Origin: Burkholderia sp.
Lineage (GTDB): Bacteria > Pseudomonadota > Gammaproteobacteria > Burkholderiales > Burkholderiaceae
Length of the DNA: 64,000 bases
Assembly (NCBI GenBank): GCA_031253835.1
Contig: JAIRVP010000028.1
Location: 1 to 64,000, forward strand
Direction of reading: 5' to 3'
A model generated the notes under the pieces. It was not told the origin of the DNA. It did no database searches and worked only from the letters and a program-made list of their open reading frames with translations. Below, in pieces: positions 54,779 through 64,000 of the stretch. Made by a program: the position numbers and the translations under genes. Every line of letters starts with the position of its first letter. The first letter of the stretch is position 1.

Positions 54779-55630
54779 ATGAAAAAGCTGGACCTCGATG
54801 TGCTCGCGATGGTGGTGGCCGTCGCCGAAACCGGATCGTTCGCGCAGGGCGCGCAGGCCGTGCACCGGTCGCCGTCGGCGGTAAGCATGCAGATCAAGGC
54901 GCTGGAAGACGCGCTCGGCAAGCCGCTGTTCATCCGCGACACGCGCAACGTGACGGCGACCGGCGACGGCACGATGCTCGCCGAGTACGGCCGCCGGATG
55001 CTCGCGCTGCGCGACGAGGCGTGGGCGTCGGTGGTGCGCCCGGAAATCCGCGGCCGCGTGACGATCGGCGTGCCGGACGACTACATTTCGTCGCTGCTGC
55101 CGCAGGTGCTCGGCAAATTCGCCGCGATGCATCCGCGCGTGGAAGTGCGCGTGATCGGCCAGCCGAGCAGCGCGCTCGTGCCGATGCTGAAGGACAACAC
55201 GGTCGACCTCGCGTGCCTCACGCGGATCAAGGGCGTGACCGGCGAGCTGATCCGGATGGAGCCGCTCGTCTGGGCCGGCTCGCCGAAGCGCAACGTATGG
55301 GAAGAGCGGCCGCTGCCGGTGGCGTTTTTCACGCACGGCGGCAGCATGGCGCGCGATCAGGCGGTCAAGGCGCTGAACCGGCAGAAGATCCCGTACCGGA
55401 TGTCGTACGAAAGCCCGAGCCACCTCGGGCTGCTGAGCATGGTGGAGGCCGGGCTCGCGGTCGCGCCGCTGGCGCGCTGCTGCATTCCGGATCACCTGAC
55501 GCAGCTGTCGGAAAGCCACGGGTTGCCGCCGCTGGGCGAACTCGAAGTCGTGCTCGCACGCAGCGCGCAGTCCGCGCGCCCGCCGTGCGACTACCTGGCC
55601 GAGCAGATCCTCGGCGAATGGCGCACCTGA
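54779..55630 (+). CDS. LysR-family regulator (LrhA/HexA-like), divergent from lysE
   Basis: A 283-residue LysR regulator opening LDLDVLAMVVAVAETGSFAQGAQAVHRSPSAVSMQIKALEDALG, a pattern shared with LrhA/HexA/PecT proteins. VTIGVPDDYISSLLPQVLGKFAAMHPRVEV starts the effector domain. It is divergent from the exporter gene, like the LysG/LysE pair, so export control is a fair inference. It converges on the next LysR gene 22 bp downstream. Confidence 0.92.
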   Translation: MKKLDLDVLAMVVAVAETGSFAQGAQAVHRSPSAVSMQIKALEDALGKPLFIRDTRNVTATGDGTMLAEYGRRMLALRDEAWASVVRPEIRGRVTIGVPDDYISSLLPQVLGKFAAMHPRVEVRVIGQPSSALVPMLKDNTVDLACLTRIKGVTGELIRMEPLVWAGSPKRNVWEERPLPVAFFTHGGSMARDQAVKALNRQKIPYRMSYESPSHLGLLSMVEAGLAVAPLARCCIPDHLTQLSESHGLPPLGELEVVLARSAQSARPPCDYLAEQILGEWRT

Positions 55631-55652
55631 CCGGCAGGCTGCCGGCCGCGCG

Positions 55653-56543
55653 TCAGCACGACGCCAGCAGCCATTCGCGGAACGCGACGAGCGACGGCAG
55701 CGTCTCGTTGCCCGGCGGATAGACGAGGTAGTAGCTGCGCTGGCTGGTAATCGCGTCGCCGATCGACACGAGCTCGCCGCGGCTCAATTCATCCTCCACC
55801 AGCACCTTCGGCACCAGCCCGATCCCCATCCCGGCACGCACGGCCTGGATCAGGTGCGACGTCAGCTCGAAGCTCGGGCCGATACGCATCTGGCGATGGT
55901 CGAGCCGACAGTGCGAGAACCATTCGGCCCACGCCTGCTGGTTGCTCGTCACGCCCAGCAGCGTCTGCTTCGCGGCCCACGCCGGCGTACGCGCGTCGGC
56001 CTTGCGGCCGCTGCCGGGATCGGGCGGCGCGATCGCGATCAGGAACTCGTTGTACAGCCGGTGCGCGTGCAGGCCGGGCCAGTCGCCCGCGCCGACGGTG
56101 ATGGCCGCGTCGAGATCGTCGTTGAGGAAATCGATCGCGCCGATCCGCGAATGGAGGTGCACGGTCACGCCCGGATGCGCGGCGTAGAAGTCGTGCAGGT
56201 GCGGCAGCAGCCATTTCGAGCCGAACGTCGGCAAGGTGGCGAGCCGCAGCGTGCCGGCGCCCGCCTGATGCGACATCGCCTGCAGCGTCGCGCCGCGGAT
56301 GCGTCCGAGCGCGCCGCTCAGTTCCACAAAGTAGCGGCGGCCGACTTCGGTCAGCTTCACCGAGCGCCCCTCGCGCCGGAACAGCGGCACGCCGAGCTGA
56401 TCCTCGAGCGTCTGGACCTGCCGGCTGATCGCGCTCTGGCTCAGCGACAGTTCCTCGGCCGCGCGCGTGTAGCTTTCATGCCGCGCGGCGGCCTCGAACA
56501 CGAGCAGCAATGACATCGATGGGGTCAGACGACGGTAATTCAT
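55653..56543 (-). CDS. LysR-family regulator, GcvA type
   Basis: A 296-residue GcvA-type regulator: LTPSMSLLLVFEAAARHESYTRAAEELSLSQSAISRQVQTLEDQLGVPLFRREG, then TLRLATLPTFGSKWLLPHLHDF. ATG 56543. It is divergent from the large FAD/Fe-S dehydrogenase gene (152 bp gap) and is its likely regulator. No strong palindrome was picked out in the gap. Confidence 0.92.
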   Translation of the reverse strand: MNYRRLTPSMSLLLVFEAAARHESYTRAAEELSLSQSAISRQVQTLEDQLGVPLFRREGRSVKLTEVGRRYFVELSGALGRIRGATLQAMSHQAGAGTLRLATLPTFGSKWLLPHLHDFYAAHPGVTVHLHSRIGAIDFLNDDLDAAITVGAGDWPGLHAHRLYNEFLIAIAPPDPGSGRKADARTPAWAAKQTLLGVTSNQQAWAEWFSHCRLDHRQMRIGPSFELTSHLIQAVRAGMGIGLVPKVLVEDELSRGELVSIGDAITSQRSYYLVYPPGNETLPSLVAFREWLLASC

Positions 56544-56695
56544 GAGTTTTATGCAATATTCGCCGGACGAGAATTCGTTTGTTTCTCGAGGAAGATCCAA
56601 AGATACTGGAATTCCCGGTCGCGCGGAAACTTGCTAAAAAATCATGTTTCGGAGCGCGCGAACCGGCCGGCTCCACCCACACTGCGCCTTTATCC

Positions 56696-59600
56696 ATGTC
56701 GATCGCCCCGTTGCCCCGTCCCGCCAGCCTGCCCGCCAACGCGTACCGCGACTTTCTCGCCGCGCTGCGGGCCGCCGGATTCGCCGGGGAGATCCGTGCC
56801 GATCATGCGAACCGGACGGTGCAGGCCACCGACAACTCGATCTACCAGCGCCTGCCGCAGGCGGTGATCTGCCCCGCGCACGCGGGCGATGTCCAGCTGG
56901 TGGCCCGGCTGCTGGCCGAGCCCGCGCACCGCGACGTCGCGGTGGCCGCGCGCGGCGGCGGCACGGGCACCAACGGGCAGTCGCTGACCGACGGCGTTGT
57001 CGTCGACCTGTCGCGCAACATGAACCGGATCCTCGAAATCGACGTCGAGCAGCGCTGGGTGCGCGTGCAGGCAGGCGTCGTCAAGGATCAGCTCAATGCG
57101 GCGCTGAAGCCGCACGGGCTGTTTTTCGCGCCGGAGCTGTCGACGTCGAACCGCGCGACCGTCGGCGGGATGATCAACACCGATGCGAGCGGGCAGGGCA
57201 GCTGTACGTACGGCAAGACGCGCGACCACGTGCTCGAACTCGATTTCGTGCTGATGGGCGGCGAGACGCTGCACAGCGACGCGCTCGACGACGACGCGCT
57301 GGAACGGCGGTGCGCGCAGCAGGACCGCATCGGCAAGGTTTACCGCACCGCGCGCCGCATCAGCGACGACAAGGCCGCGCTGATCGACGCGAAGTTTCCG
57401 AAACTGAACCGCTGCCTGACCGGCTATGACCTCGCGCACCTGCGCGAACCCGACGGCCGCTTCAACCTGAACAGCGTGCTGTGCGGCGCGGAAGGCTCGC
57501 TCGGCTTCGTCGTCGAGGCGAAGCTCAACGTGCTGCCGATCCCGAAGGTTTCGGTGCTGGTCAACGTGCGCTATGCGGGCTTCATGGACGCGCTGCGCGA
57601 CGCGCGCGCGCTGCTCGAGCTCAAGCCGCTGTCGATCGAGACGGTCGACTCGAAGGTGCTGATGCTCGCGATGAAGGACTTCGTGTGGAGCAGCGTGGCC
57701 GAGTATTTCCCGCAGGACGACCCGCGGCCGACGCTCGGCATCAACCTGATCGAATTCAGCGGCGACGACGCGGCCGACGTCGATGCGCGCGTGCGCGCGT
57801 TCGTCGAGCATCTGCGCACCGATACGAGCGTGGAGCGCCTCGGCCATACGCTCGCGGCCGGCGATGATGCGGTGAAGCGCGTGTATGCGATGCGCAAGCG
57901 CGCGGTCGGCCTGCTCGGCAACGTGCAGGGCGAGGCGCGCCCGCAGCCGTTCGTCGAGGACACCGCGGTGCCGCCCGAGAACCTCGCCGCGTACATCGCC
58001 GAGTTCCGTGCGCTGCTCGACGGCCACGGGCTGCAGTACGGGATGTTCGGTCACGTCGACGCGGGCGTGCTGCACGTGCGCCCGGCGCTCGACATGAAGG
58101 ACCCGAAGCAGGCCGCGCTGGTGCGGCCCGTGTCGGATGCGGTGGCCGAGTTGACGCAGCGGCATGGCGGCCTGTTATGGGGCGAGCACGGCAAGGGCGT
58201 GCGCTCCGAGTACGCGCCGGCGTTTTTCGGCGAGCTGTATCCGTCGCTGCAGCAGCTGAAGGCCGCGTTCGATCCGTACAACCAGTTCAACCCGGGCAAG
58301 ATCGCGACGCCGCCGGACCACACGATGCGGCTGCTGAAGATCGACGAGGTGCCGACGCGCGGCGACCACGACCGGCAGATCGACGAGCGCGTGTGGCAGA
58401 GCTACGGCACCGCGATGCACTGCAACGGCAACGGCGCGTGCTACAACTTCGATCCGGACGACGCGATGTGCCCGTCGTGGAAGGCGACGCGCGAACGCGT
58501 GCAGTCGCCGAAGGGGCGCGCGTCGCTGATGCGCGAATGGTTGCGCCTGCAAGGACAGGCCGGCATCGACGTCGTCGCGGCGGCGCGTGCGCGGCAGCCG
58601 TTCCTGCGCGGCCTGGCCGAGCGCTGGCGCAACAGCCGCGCGGCGCGCGACGGTGACGCCGATTTCTCGCACGAGGTGTACGACGCGATGGCCGGCTGCC
58701 TCGCGTGCAAGTCGTGCGCGGGGCAGTGCCCGGTGAAGGTCAACGTGCCCGAGTTTCGTTCGCGCTTTCTCGAGCTGTATCACCAGCGCTACCTGCGGCC
58801 GCTGCGCGACTACCTGATCGGCTCGCTTGAATTCACGATGCCGTGGATGGCGCGCGTGCCGGCGCTGTACAACGGGCTGATGCGTGCGGGATGGGTGCGC
58901 GCGCTGCTCGAGCGGCAGGTCGGCATGGTCGACAGCCCGCTGCTGAGCCGCTTCGATCTCGCGGCCGTGATCCGGCAGTGGAACGTGAAGCCGGCCGACC
59001 CGCACGCGCTTGCCGCGCTGAGCGACGCGCAGCGCGCCCGCAGCGTCGTCATCGTGCAGGACACGTTCACGCGCTATTTCGAACCCGAGCAACTGGCGAC
59101 GCTGATCGAGCTGGCGGCGCGCACGGGCTTCCAGGTGTGGCTCGCACCGCTCGCGCCGAACGGCAAGGCGCTGCACGTGCAGGGCTTTCTGCAGGCATTC
59201 GAGAAGGCCGCGATCCGCAATGCGACGCAACTGGCCGCGCTGGCGCGCTCGGGCGTATCGCTGGTCGGCCTCGATCCGGCGATGACGCTCACGTACCGGC
59301 AGGAATACCTGAAGGTGACGGGGCTCACCGACGTACCGACAGTGGCGCTGCCGCAGGAGTGGCTGCTGCAGGTGCTGCCGGAAGCCGGCGCGGGCGGTAT
59401 GGCCGGTTCGTACCGGTTGCTGCCACACTGTACCGAGAAGACCAACGCACCCGACAGCGGCAAGCAATGGACGCAGGTGTTCGCGCGGCGCGGGCTGCGC
59501 TTGAAGGTCGAGTCGACCGGATGCTGCGGGATGTCCGGCACCTATGGGCACGAGGCGCGCAATCTCGCGACGTCGAAGACGATCTATGGGCAGTCGTGGG

Positions 59601-59743
59601 CGGCGCACGTCGACGGGCCGGAGGATGACGGCGAGGCGCTGGCGACCGGGTATTCCTGTCGCAGCCAGGTGAAGCGCATGTCGTCGAAGCAGGTGCGCCA
59701 TCCATTGCAGGCGCTGCTCGATCACGTGCGGGCGGCGCAGTGA
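56696..59743 (+). CDS. FAD/Fe-S D-2-hydroxyacid dehydrogenase (YdiJ-like, D-2-hydroxyglutarate dehydrogenase type)
   Basis: A 1015-residue three-part flavoprotein. The FAD-binding PCMH domain (about 60-290) contains ARGGGTGTNGQSLTDGVVVDLSRNMNRIL, and an FAD-oxidase C-terminal domain (about 330-560) contains GHVDAGVLHVRP. Two iron-sulfur motifs follow: CNGNGACYNFDPDDAMCPS and CLACKSCAGQCPVKV. A CCG-type C-terminal domain ends in CCGMSGTYGHE. E. coli YdiJ has this plan and size and oxidises D-2-hydroxyglutarate and similar acids, passing electrons to the chain. ATG 56696 is chosen by similarity; upstream in-frame starts exist. It stands alone with a divergent GcvA-type LysR gene. Confidence 0.92.
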   Translation: MSIAPLPRPASLPANAYRDFLAALRAAGFAGEIRADHANRTVQATDNSIYQRLPQAVICPAHAGDVQLVARLLAEPAHRDVAVAARGGGTGTNGQSLTDGVVVDLSRNMNRILEIDVEQRWVRVQAGVVKDQLNAALKPHGLFFAPELSTSNRATVGGMINTDASGQGSCTYGKTRDHVLELDFVLMGGETLHSDALDDDALERRCAQQDRIGKVYRTARRISDDKAALIDAKFPKLNRCLTGYDLAHLREPDGRFNLNSVLCGAEGSLGFVVEAKLNVLPIPKVSVLVNVRYAGFMDALRDARALLELKPLSIETVDSKVLMLAMKDFVWSSVAEYFPQDDPRPTLGINLIEFSGDDAADVDARVRAFVEHLRTDTSVERLGHTLAAGDDAVKRVYAMRKRAVGLLGNVQGEARPQPFVEDTAVPPENLAAYIAEFRALLDGHGLQYGMFGHVDAGVLHVRPALDMKDPKQAALVRPVSDAVAELTQRHGGLLWGEHGKGVRSEYAPAFFGELYPSLQQLKAAFDPYNQFNPGKIATPPDHTMRLLKIDEVPTRGDHDRQIDERVWQSYGTAMHCNGNGACYNFDPDDAMCPSWKATRERVQSPKGRASLMREWLRLQGQAGIDVVAAARARQPFLRGLAERWRNSRAARDGDADFSHEVYDAMAGCLACKSCAGQCPVKVNVPEFRSRFLELYHQRYLRPLRDYLIGSLEFTMPWMARVPALYNGLMRAGWVRALLERQVGMVDSPLLSRFDLAAVIRQWNVKPADPHALAALSDAQRARSVVIVQDTFTRYFEPEQLATLIELAARTGFQVWLAPLAPNGKALHVQGFLQAFEKAAIRNATQLAALARSGVSLVGLDPAMTLTYRQEYLKVTGLTDVPTVALPQEWLLQVLPEAGAGGMAGSYRLLPHCTEKTNAPDSGKQWTQVFARRGLRLKVESTGCCGMSGTYGHEARNLATSKTIYGQSWAAHVDGPEDDGEALATGYSCRSQVKRMSSKQVRHPLQALLDHVRAAQ

Positions 59744-60005
59744 GCGGCGGACGAATCGTCTGACCAGCCGGATCGCGTGCGCGGCCTTCGGGCCGCGCGG
59801 CGGCGCACCGCTCTTCATCATCCGTGCATTGAACATTCAGTTTTTCTAATGATGCCGGCGCGCGAATTTGGACGCGCGAATGAGTCACTACACTCGTTCG
59901 CGTCGGACGGTGTGTCAAGCATGGACTCGCCGATTTCCGAGGTCGGGTGGTGCGCGATGCCGGCGCGCCATCCCTGTTTCGTCCTTCTCGAATTCGGGGG
60001 CCGCT

Positions 60006-61094
60006 GTGAGACACAATCGCGCTTTTGCGTACCACTTCATGCGCCGGCTATGCGCCTGCCTCGCGCTTGGCTTGCTGTCGGCGGCGCCGGCGATGGCGCA
60101 ATCGAACGCGGCCGGCGTACTGCCGCACGTCGCGGTGCTGGCGACCGGCGGCACGATCGCGGGTACCGCCGGCAGCGAAACGCAAACGACAGGCTACAAG
60201 CCGGGCGTTCTGACCGCCGGCGCGCTGCTCGCATCGGTGCCGTCGCTGGGCAGGATTGCGCAGGTATCGGGCGAGCAGATCTCGAATGTCGGCAGCGAAA
60301 ACATCACGAACGATATTCTCCTGACGCTCGCCAGGCGCGTGAACCAGTTGCTCGCCCGTCCGGATGTCGCGGGTGTCGTGATTACCCACGGCACGGATAC
60401 GCTCGAGGAAACCGCGTACTTCCTCGACCTCGTCGTCAAGAGCGACAAGCCCGTGGTGGTGACCGGCTCGATGCGGCCGTCGACCGCGATCGGCGCGGAT
60501 GGACCGAGCAACCTGCTGCAGGCGGTGACCGTGGCCGCTTCTCCGGATGCGCGCGGCCGCGGCGTGATGATCGTGCTGAACGACCGGATCGGCGCCGCGC
60601 GCTACACGACGAAAACCAACGGCACCACCCTGGATACGTTCAAAGGGAACGATGCCGGCTACCTGGGCACGCTGGTCGACCAGGTGCCGCATTTCGAAAC
60701 GTCCGTCCTGAAGGCGCACACCACGGCCACGCCGTTCGACGTGTCGAAGCTCGACGCGCTGCCGCAGGTCGATATCGTGTACGGCTACCAGAACGACGGC
60801 GGGTTCATGTATGACGCGGCCGTCGCGCACGGCGCGCAGGGCATCGTCGTCGCCGGCGTCGGAGCCGGCAGTGAATCGCTGCTGACGCTTCCCGCGATCA
60901 GGCAGGCGATCGCGCACGGCGTGATCGTGGTTCGTTCGTCTCGAACCGGAGGCGGATTCGTGCCGGCCGATCCGGCTTACTCCGGGCTGCTCGGCGATGA
61001 CCTGAATCCGCAGAAGGCCCGCATTCTCCTCATGCTCGCACTGACGGTGACGAAGGATCCGTCCCGCATTCAGGCCATGCTGCATCGGTTCTGA
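60006..61094 (+). CDS. Type II L-asparaginase, secreted
   Basis: A 362-residue periplasmic asparaginase. The signal peptide is MRRLCACLALGLLSAAPAMAQ. Both catalytic Thr motifs are present: VAVLATGGTIAGTAG (first Thr) and VVITHGTDTLEETAYFL (second Thr with Asp). GSMRPSTAIGADGPSNLLQAV and GVGAGS complete the site. A GTG at 60006 has a GGGGG element upstream and is preferred; the ATG at 60039 would also keep the signal. It converts asparagine to aspartate and ammonia outside the cytoplasm. With the downstream transporter and aspartase it makes an asparagine-to-fumarate route. Confidence 0.93.
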   Translation: MRHNRAFAYHFMRRLCACLALGLLSAAPAMAQSNAAGVLPHVAVLATGGTIAGTAGSETQTTGYKPGVLTAGALLASVPSLGRIAQVSGEQISNVGSENITNDILLTLARRVNQLLARPDVAGVVITHGTDTLEETAYFLDLVVKSDKPVVVTGSMRPSTAIGADGPSNLLQAVTVAASPDARGRGVMIVLNDRIGAARYTTKTNGTTLDTFKGNDAGYLGTLVDQVPHFETSVLKAHTTATPFDVSKLDALPQVDIVYGYQNDGGFMYDAAVAHGAQGIVVAGVGAGSESLLTLPAIRQAIAHGVIVVRSSRTGGGFVPADPAYSGLLGDDLNPQKARILLMLALTVTKDPSRIQAMLHRF

Positions 61095-61366
61095 TCCAAC
61101 GTGCGCGTGACGCGATCCTGTCCGGGCGCGACGATGCCGGTGATGCATCGTCGCGCCCGGCGCCATTGACGGACGCGATTGCGCGCGACGTGTCGAACGC
61201 TTCATGCGAGCGCGAACGAAGCGTTCCTTCACGGACTGCGTGACCTATCATTAGAATTCCTGATACTGAGCGGCAACATGCTGCCATTGTGAAGTTGCGT
61301 CCCTACACTGGTTTCCGAAGGCGCGAACACACGCGTCGATGACGACCAGTGTTTCAGGAGACGAAA

Positions 61367-62746
61367 GTGAGCAAGCAGATATTGATGGAGGATGTGCCGC
61401 TGCGCGGCTTCCATGTGCGGGTGGCGTTCAGCGGCACCGGCGGGCAGTTCAGCGACGGCTTCGTGCTGGGCATCATCGGGATCGCCGTGAGCATGGCGGC
61501 TGGTGCGCTCCATCTGGATGCGCTCTGGATGGGGGCGCTCGGCGCGGCATCGCTGGCCGGTCTGTTTTTCGGCAGCATGTTCGCGGGGCCCGTGGCGGAC
61601 AAGTATGGCCGGCGGACGATTTTCGCCTTCGACATGCTGCTCTTCGCGGCGATATCGGCCGCGCAGTATTTCGTCACGTCGCCGGCCCAGTTGCTGGTGT
61701 TGCGCGTGCTCCTGGGCCTCATCCTGGGCGCCGACTACGTCGTGAGCAAATCGCTCGTCACGGAGTTTGCGCCGCGTCGCTATCGCGGCCGGCTGCTGAG
61801 CGTCCTCGCTGCAGCCTGGGCGGCCGGCTACGTGGGCGCCTACCTCGCCGGGTTCGCGCTGCGCGACATCGGCCCCGACGCGTGGCGCATCATGCTGGCC
61901 GCGAGCGGCCTGCCTGCGCTGCTGATCCTGCCGTTTCGCCTGGGCATTCCCGAGTCGCCGATGTGGTTGATGAAGCGCGGGCGGAAGGACGAGGCGCTGG
62001 CAATCGTCCGTGCAAGACTGGGCGAGCAGACCGTCCTGCCCGTCTCGCCGGCGGCGCCTGCGCAACGTCGCGGCGCGTGGTCGGAACTGTTCTCGCCGCG
62101 CTGGCGCAGGAACACGCTGGTCGGCTGCATCTTCTATACGTGCCAGGTCATTCCGTATTTTGCGCTCGGCACGTTTGCGCCGAAGGTGCTTCAGGCATTG
62201 CAGGTCAAGGACGGTTTCGTCGGCGGCCTCGTCTATAACGCGCTGCTCTTTGCCGGCGCCATCTTCGGACTGCTGATCGCCGACCGGCTGTCGCGCCGCG
62301 CGTTCCTCGTCGGGAGCTTCTACCTTGCCGCGCTCGGCCTTGCCGTGCTGGCCTATGCCGGCTTCGGTCCGCTCGGCACGATACTCGCGTTCGGTATCTT
62401 CGCCTGCATTCTGTCCGCCGCGGCGAACCTGGAATTCGTCTATCCGCCCGAACTGTTCCCGACCCACCTGCGCGCCTCGGGCGTCGGGCTGGCCGTTGCG
62501 TCGAGCCGGTTCGGCTCGGCGATCAGCACGTTTTTGCTGCCGGTGGCCGTGCAGCACGTCGGCATTCACGCCGCGCTCGGCGCGTGCGTGGCCGTGCTGG
62601 CGTTCGGCGGCGTGTTCTGCCATCTGTTTGCGCCGGAAACCGGCCGCGCGAATCTGTCGGACCTCGGATCGGGCCACGGCAGCGACGAAGCGGCGCTCGA
62701 CGGCCAGCACGACGCCAGCCTGCAGGCTGCGCATCGCAACCATTGA
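61367..62746 (+). CDS. MFS transporter, likely aspartate/organic acid importer of the asparagine cluster
   Basis: A 459-residue major facilitator of the sugar/metabolite porter type, about 12 segments. Motifs: SGTGGQFSDGFVLGIIGIA in TM1, VADKYGRRTIFA in loop 2/3, LRVLLGLILGADYVVSKSLVTEFAP in TM4, and FPTHLRASGVGLAVASSRFGSA in the second half. A GTG start at 61367 is fixed by AGGAG six nt upstream. It lies between the asparaginase and LysR genes, 272 bp after the former. Import of aspartate or a related C4 acid is inferred from context. Confidence 0.88.
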   Translation: MSKQILMEDVPLRGFHVRVAFSGTGGQFSDGFVLGIIGIAVSMAAGALHLDALWMGALGAASLAGLFFGSMFAGPVADKYGRRTIFAFDMLLFAAISAAQYFVTSPAQLLVLRVLLGLILGADYVVSKSLVTEFAPRRYRGRLLSVLAAAWAAGYVGAYLAGFALRDIGPDAWRIMLAASGLPALLILPFRLGIPESPMWLMKRGRKDEALAIVRARLGEQTVLPVSPAAPAQRRGAWSELFSPRWRRNTLVGCIFYTCQVIPYFALGTFAPKVLQALQVKDGFVGGLVYNALLFAGAIFGLLIADRLSRRAFLVGSFYLAALGLAVLAYAGFGPLGTILAFGIFACILSAAANLEFVYPPELFPTHLRASGVGLAVASSRFGSAISTFLLPVAVQHVGIHAALGACVAVLAFGGVFCHLFAPETGRANLSDLGSGHGSDEAALDGQHDASLQAAHRNH

Positions 62747-62765
62747 TCGCCCCCTGGAGCCCGTC

Positions 62766-63767
62766 ATGTCCGCCAACAAGCCCATCGATATGTATGCCGT
62801 GCAGGTCTTCGTCGCGGTTGCCGAGGAGGGCAGCATGTCGGGGGCGGCCGCGCGGATGGGCATCTCCCAATCGGGCGTGTCGCAGATCGTCCGGCAGCTC
62901 GAGGATGAACTGGGCGTCGTGCTCGTCAACCGCACGACCCGCCCGCTCGCGTTGACGCCGTTCGGCATCGCGTTGCGGAACCGGGGCGCGGTGCTGAGCG
63001 AGGAGATCGCGAATCTGCGGGCGCAGGTCGTCGAAGCCGGGCAGGGCATCAAGCCCGACCTGCGCATCGGGCTGGTCGATTCGTTCGCGGCGACCTGCGG
63101 CTCGGTCTTCACGAAGCGCCTGCTGGGCAAGGTGTCGCATCTGTCGATCCGGACCGGGCTGAGCCCGCAGCAAGGCGAAGCGCTGTTGCGGCGCGATCTC
63201 GACCTGATCGTCACGAGCGACGCGCTCGTCGATGCCAACGACGTCGTGCGGTTCCGCCTGCTTTCCGAGCGGTACCTGGTCGTCACGCCGAAGGATTTTC
63301 GCCGGTCGATCCGGACCGTCGACGACATCCGGGCGCTGGCCGACGCATTGCCCATCGTGCGCTTCAACCGGAAGTCGCAGGTCGGCATGCAGATCGAGCG
63401 CTATTTGCGGCGCATCGAGGTCCGTGCCCCGACCCGGCTGGAACTCGACAATGCCGACGCGCTGACCTCGATGGTGGCCGAGGGTATCGGATGGGCCGTG
63501 ACGTCGCCGATGTGCCTGCTGCAAGGGGCCGCCTATGCGGACCAGGTGAAGACCCACGTCGTCGACCGGCTCGGTCTCGAGCGGTCGCTGTATCTGGTGG
63601 CGCGCCGGGACGAATACGGCGCTTTCTTCGAAGATGCATGCGATACGGCATGCGAAGTCATCGAACAGTCGTTCCTGCCGCGCGTGAAACGTGCACTCGG
63701 GCAGGACATCGAACAACTCATCCATGCTGGAAACAGGAACTCACATGAACAGCCAGGACAAAGCTGA
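62766..63767 (+). CDS. LysR-family regulator of the asparagine/aspartate cluster
   Basis: A 333-residue LysR regulator: YAVQVFVAVAEEGSMSGAAARMGISQSGVSQIVRQLEDELGVVLVNRTTRPLALT. The effector domain shows DLRIGLVDSFAATCGSVFTKRLL. ATG 62766 lies 19 bp after the MFS stop. Its 3' end overlaps the aspartase start by 23 nt, so regulator, transporter and enzyme look cotranscribed. It probably senses asparagine or aspartate; not shown. Confidence 0.92.
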   Translation: MSANKPIDMYAVQVFVAVAEEGSMSGAAARMGISQSGVSQIVRQLEDELGVVLVNRTTRPLALTPFGIALRNRGAVLSEEIANLRAQVVEAGQGIKPDLRIGLVDSFAATCGSVFTKRLLGKVSHLSIRTGLSPQQGEALLRRDLDLIVTSDALVDANDVVRFRLLSERYLVVTPKDFRRSIRTVDDIRALADALPIVRFNRKSQVGMQIERYLRRIEVRAPTRLELDNADALTSMVAEGIGWAVTSPMCLLQGAAYADQVKTHVVDRLGLERSLYLVARRDEYGAFFEDACDTACEVIEQSFLPRVKRALGQDIEQLIHAGNRNSHEQPGQS

Positions 63768-64000
63768 AACCCGTACGGAACGCGACTATGTCGGCGAAGT
63801 CGCGATTCCGGCCGACAAACTGTATGGCGTCAATTCGGTGCGGGGCGTCGACAACCTGACGGTTTCGCCGCTCGATATCGCGCACTATGCGGCGTTCCCG
63901 ACGGCGTTCGCGCAATGCAAATGGGCGGCCGCGCTCGCGAATCGCGACAACGGCGTGCTGACGCCGCAGCAATGCGATGCGATCGGCCAGGCGTGCCGGG
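63745..64000 (+). CDS. aspA: Aspartate ammonia-lyase, N-terminal part
   Basis: The first 85 codons of an aspartase/fumarase-superfamily lyase, cut by the window end. RTERDYVGEVAIPADKLYGVNSVRGVDNLTVSP matches the family N-terminus (R-E-D-x-x-G, then P-x-x-x-x-Y-G). ATG 63745 has AGGA nearby and lies inside the LysR 3' end in another frame. Aspartase turns aspartate into fumarate and ammonia, fitting the asparaginase upstream. Fumarase or adenylosuccinate-lyase-like enzymes are the alternatives; context favours aspartase. Confidence 0.82.
   Translation, partial: MNSQDKAETRTERDYVGEVAIPADKLYGVNSVRGVDNLTVSPLDIAHYAAFPTAFAQCKWAAALANRDNGVLTPQQCDAIGQACR

Overview
The window looks like part of a secondary chromosome (or megaplasmid) of a Burkholderia, most likely Burkholderia cepacia complex. 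The DNA is very GC-rich with GC-rich third codon positions. Regulators are dense: eight LysR, two AraC, two TetR, one MarR and one sigma-54 activator. Gene content is mainly efflux and organic-acid catabolism. No rRNA, tRNA, insertion sequence, phage or CRISPR array was found.

The core, about 17.7-24.7 kb, is a replication and partition locus. Nineteen 17-bp iterons (GGTANC..TATGGG) and DnaA-like boxes precede a Rep_3-type repA. A parAB operon runs toward repA, and five copies of the parS palindrome GTTGTCACGTGACAAC (two perfect, three with a changed last base) lie upstream of parA. From memory, this parS class is the one described for the second chromosome of B. cenocepacia; the replicon assignment is therefore an inference.

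Left arm, 1-17.7 kb: an RND efflux operon (membrane fusion protein, pump, truncated outer membrane factor) behind a LysR gene; an AraC regulator; a LysR regulator divergent from an MHS transporter-porin-M20 amidohydrolase run; an orphan sulfonate-type binding protein with a LysR gene; a divergent second purA opposite a GcvA-type LysR gene; and a DUF4148 protein.

Right arm, 24.7-38.6 kb: an AraC regulator; an MBL-fold hydrolase divergent from a TetR gene over a repeated operator-like motif; a flavodoxin-like protein; a DUF2889 protein; a ProQ/FinO RNA chaperone; an EamA transporter with a histidine-rich tail; a NifQ-like gene and a di-Mop gene behind a ModE-like palindrome; and a five-gene marR-FUSC-DUF1656-HlyD-OMF aromatic acid efflux operon.

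Then 38.9-64 kb: a dehydratase/PrpD pair with a TetR regulator; a LysR-controlled MFS-amidohydrolase-ICL/PEPM lyase-MHS run; a small membrane protein; a fused dihydroxyacetone kinase; a sigma-54 activator facing msuE-sfnG, which has a textbook -24/-12 promoter and two matching inverted repeats; a LysE exporter with its LysR regulator; a GcvA-type LysR gene facing a YdiJ-like D-2-hydroxyacid dehydrogenase; and an asparaginase-MFS-LysR-aspartase cluster cut by the window end.
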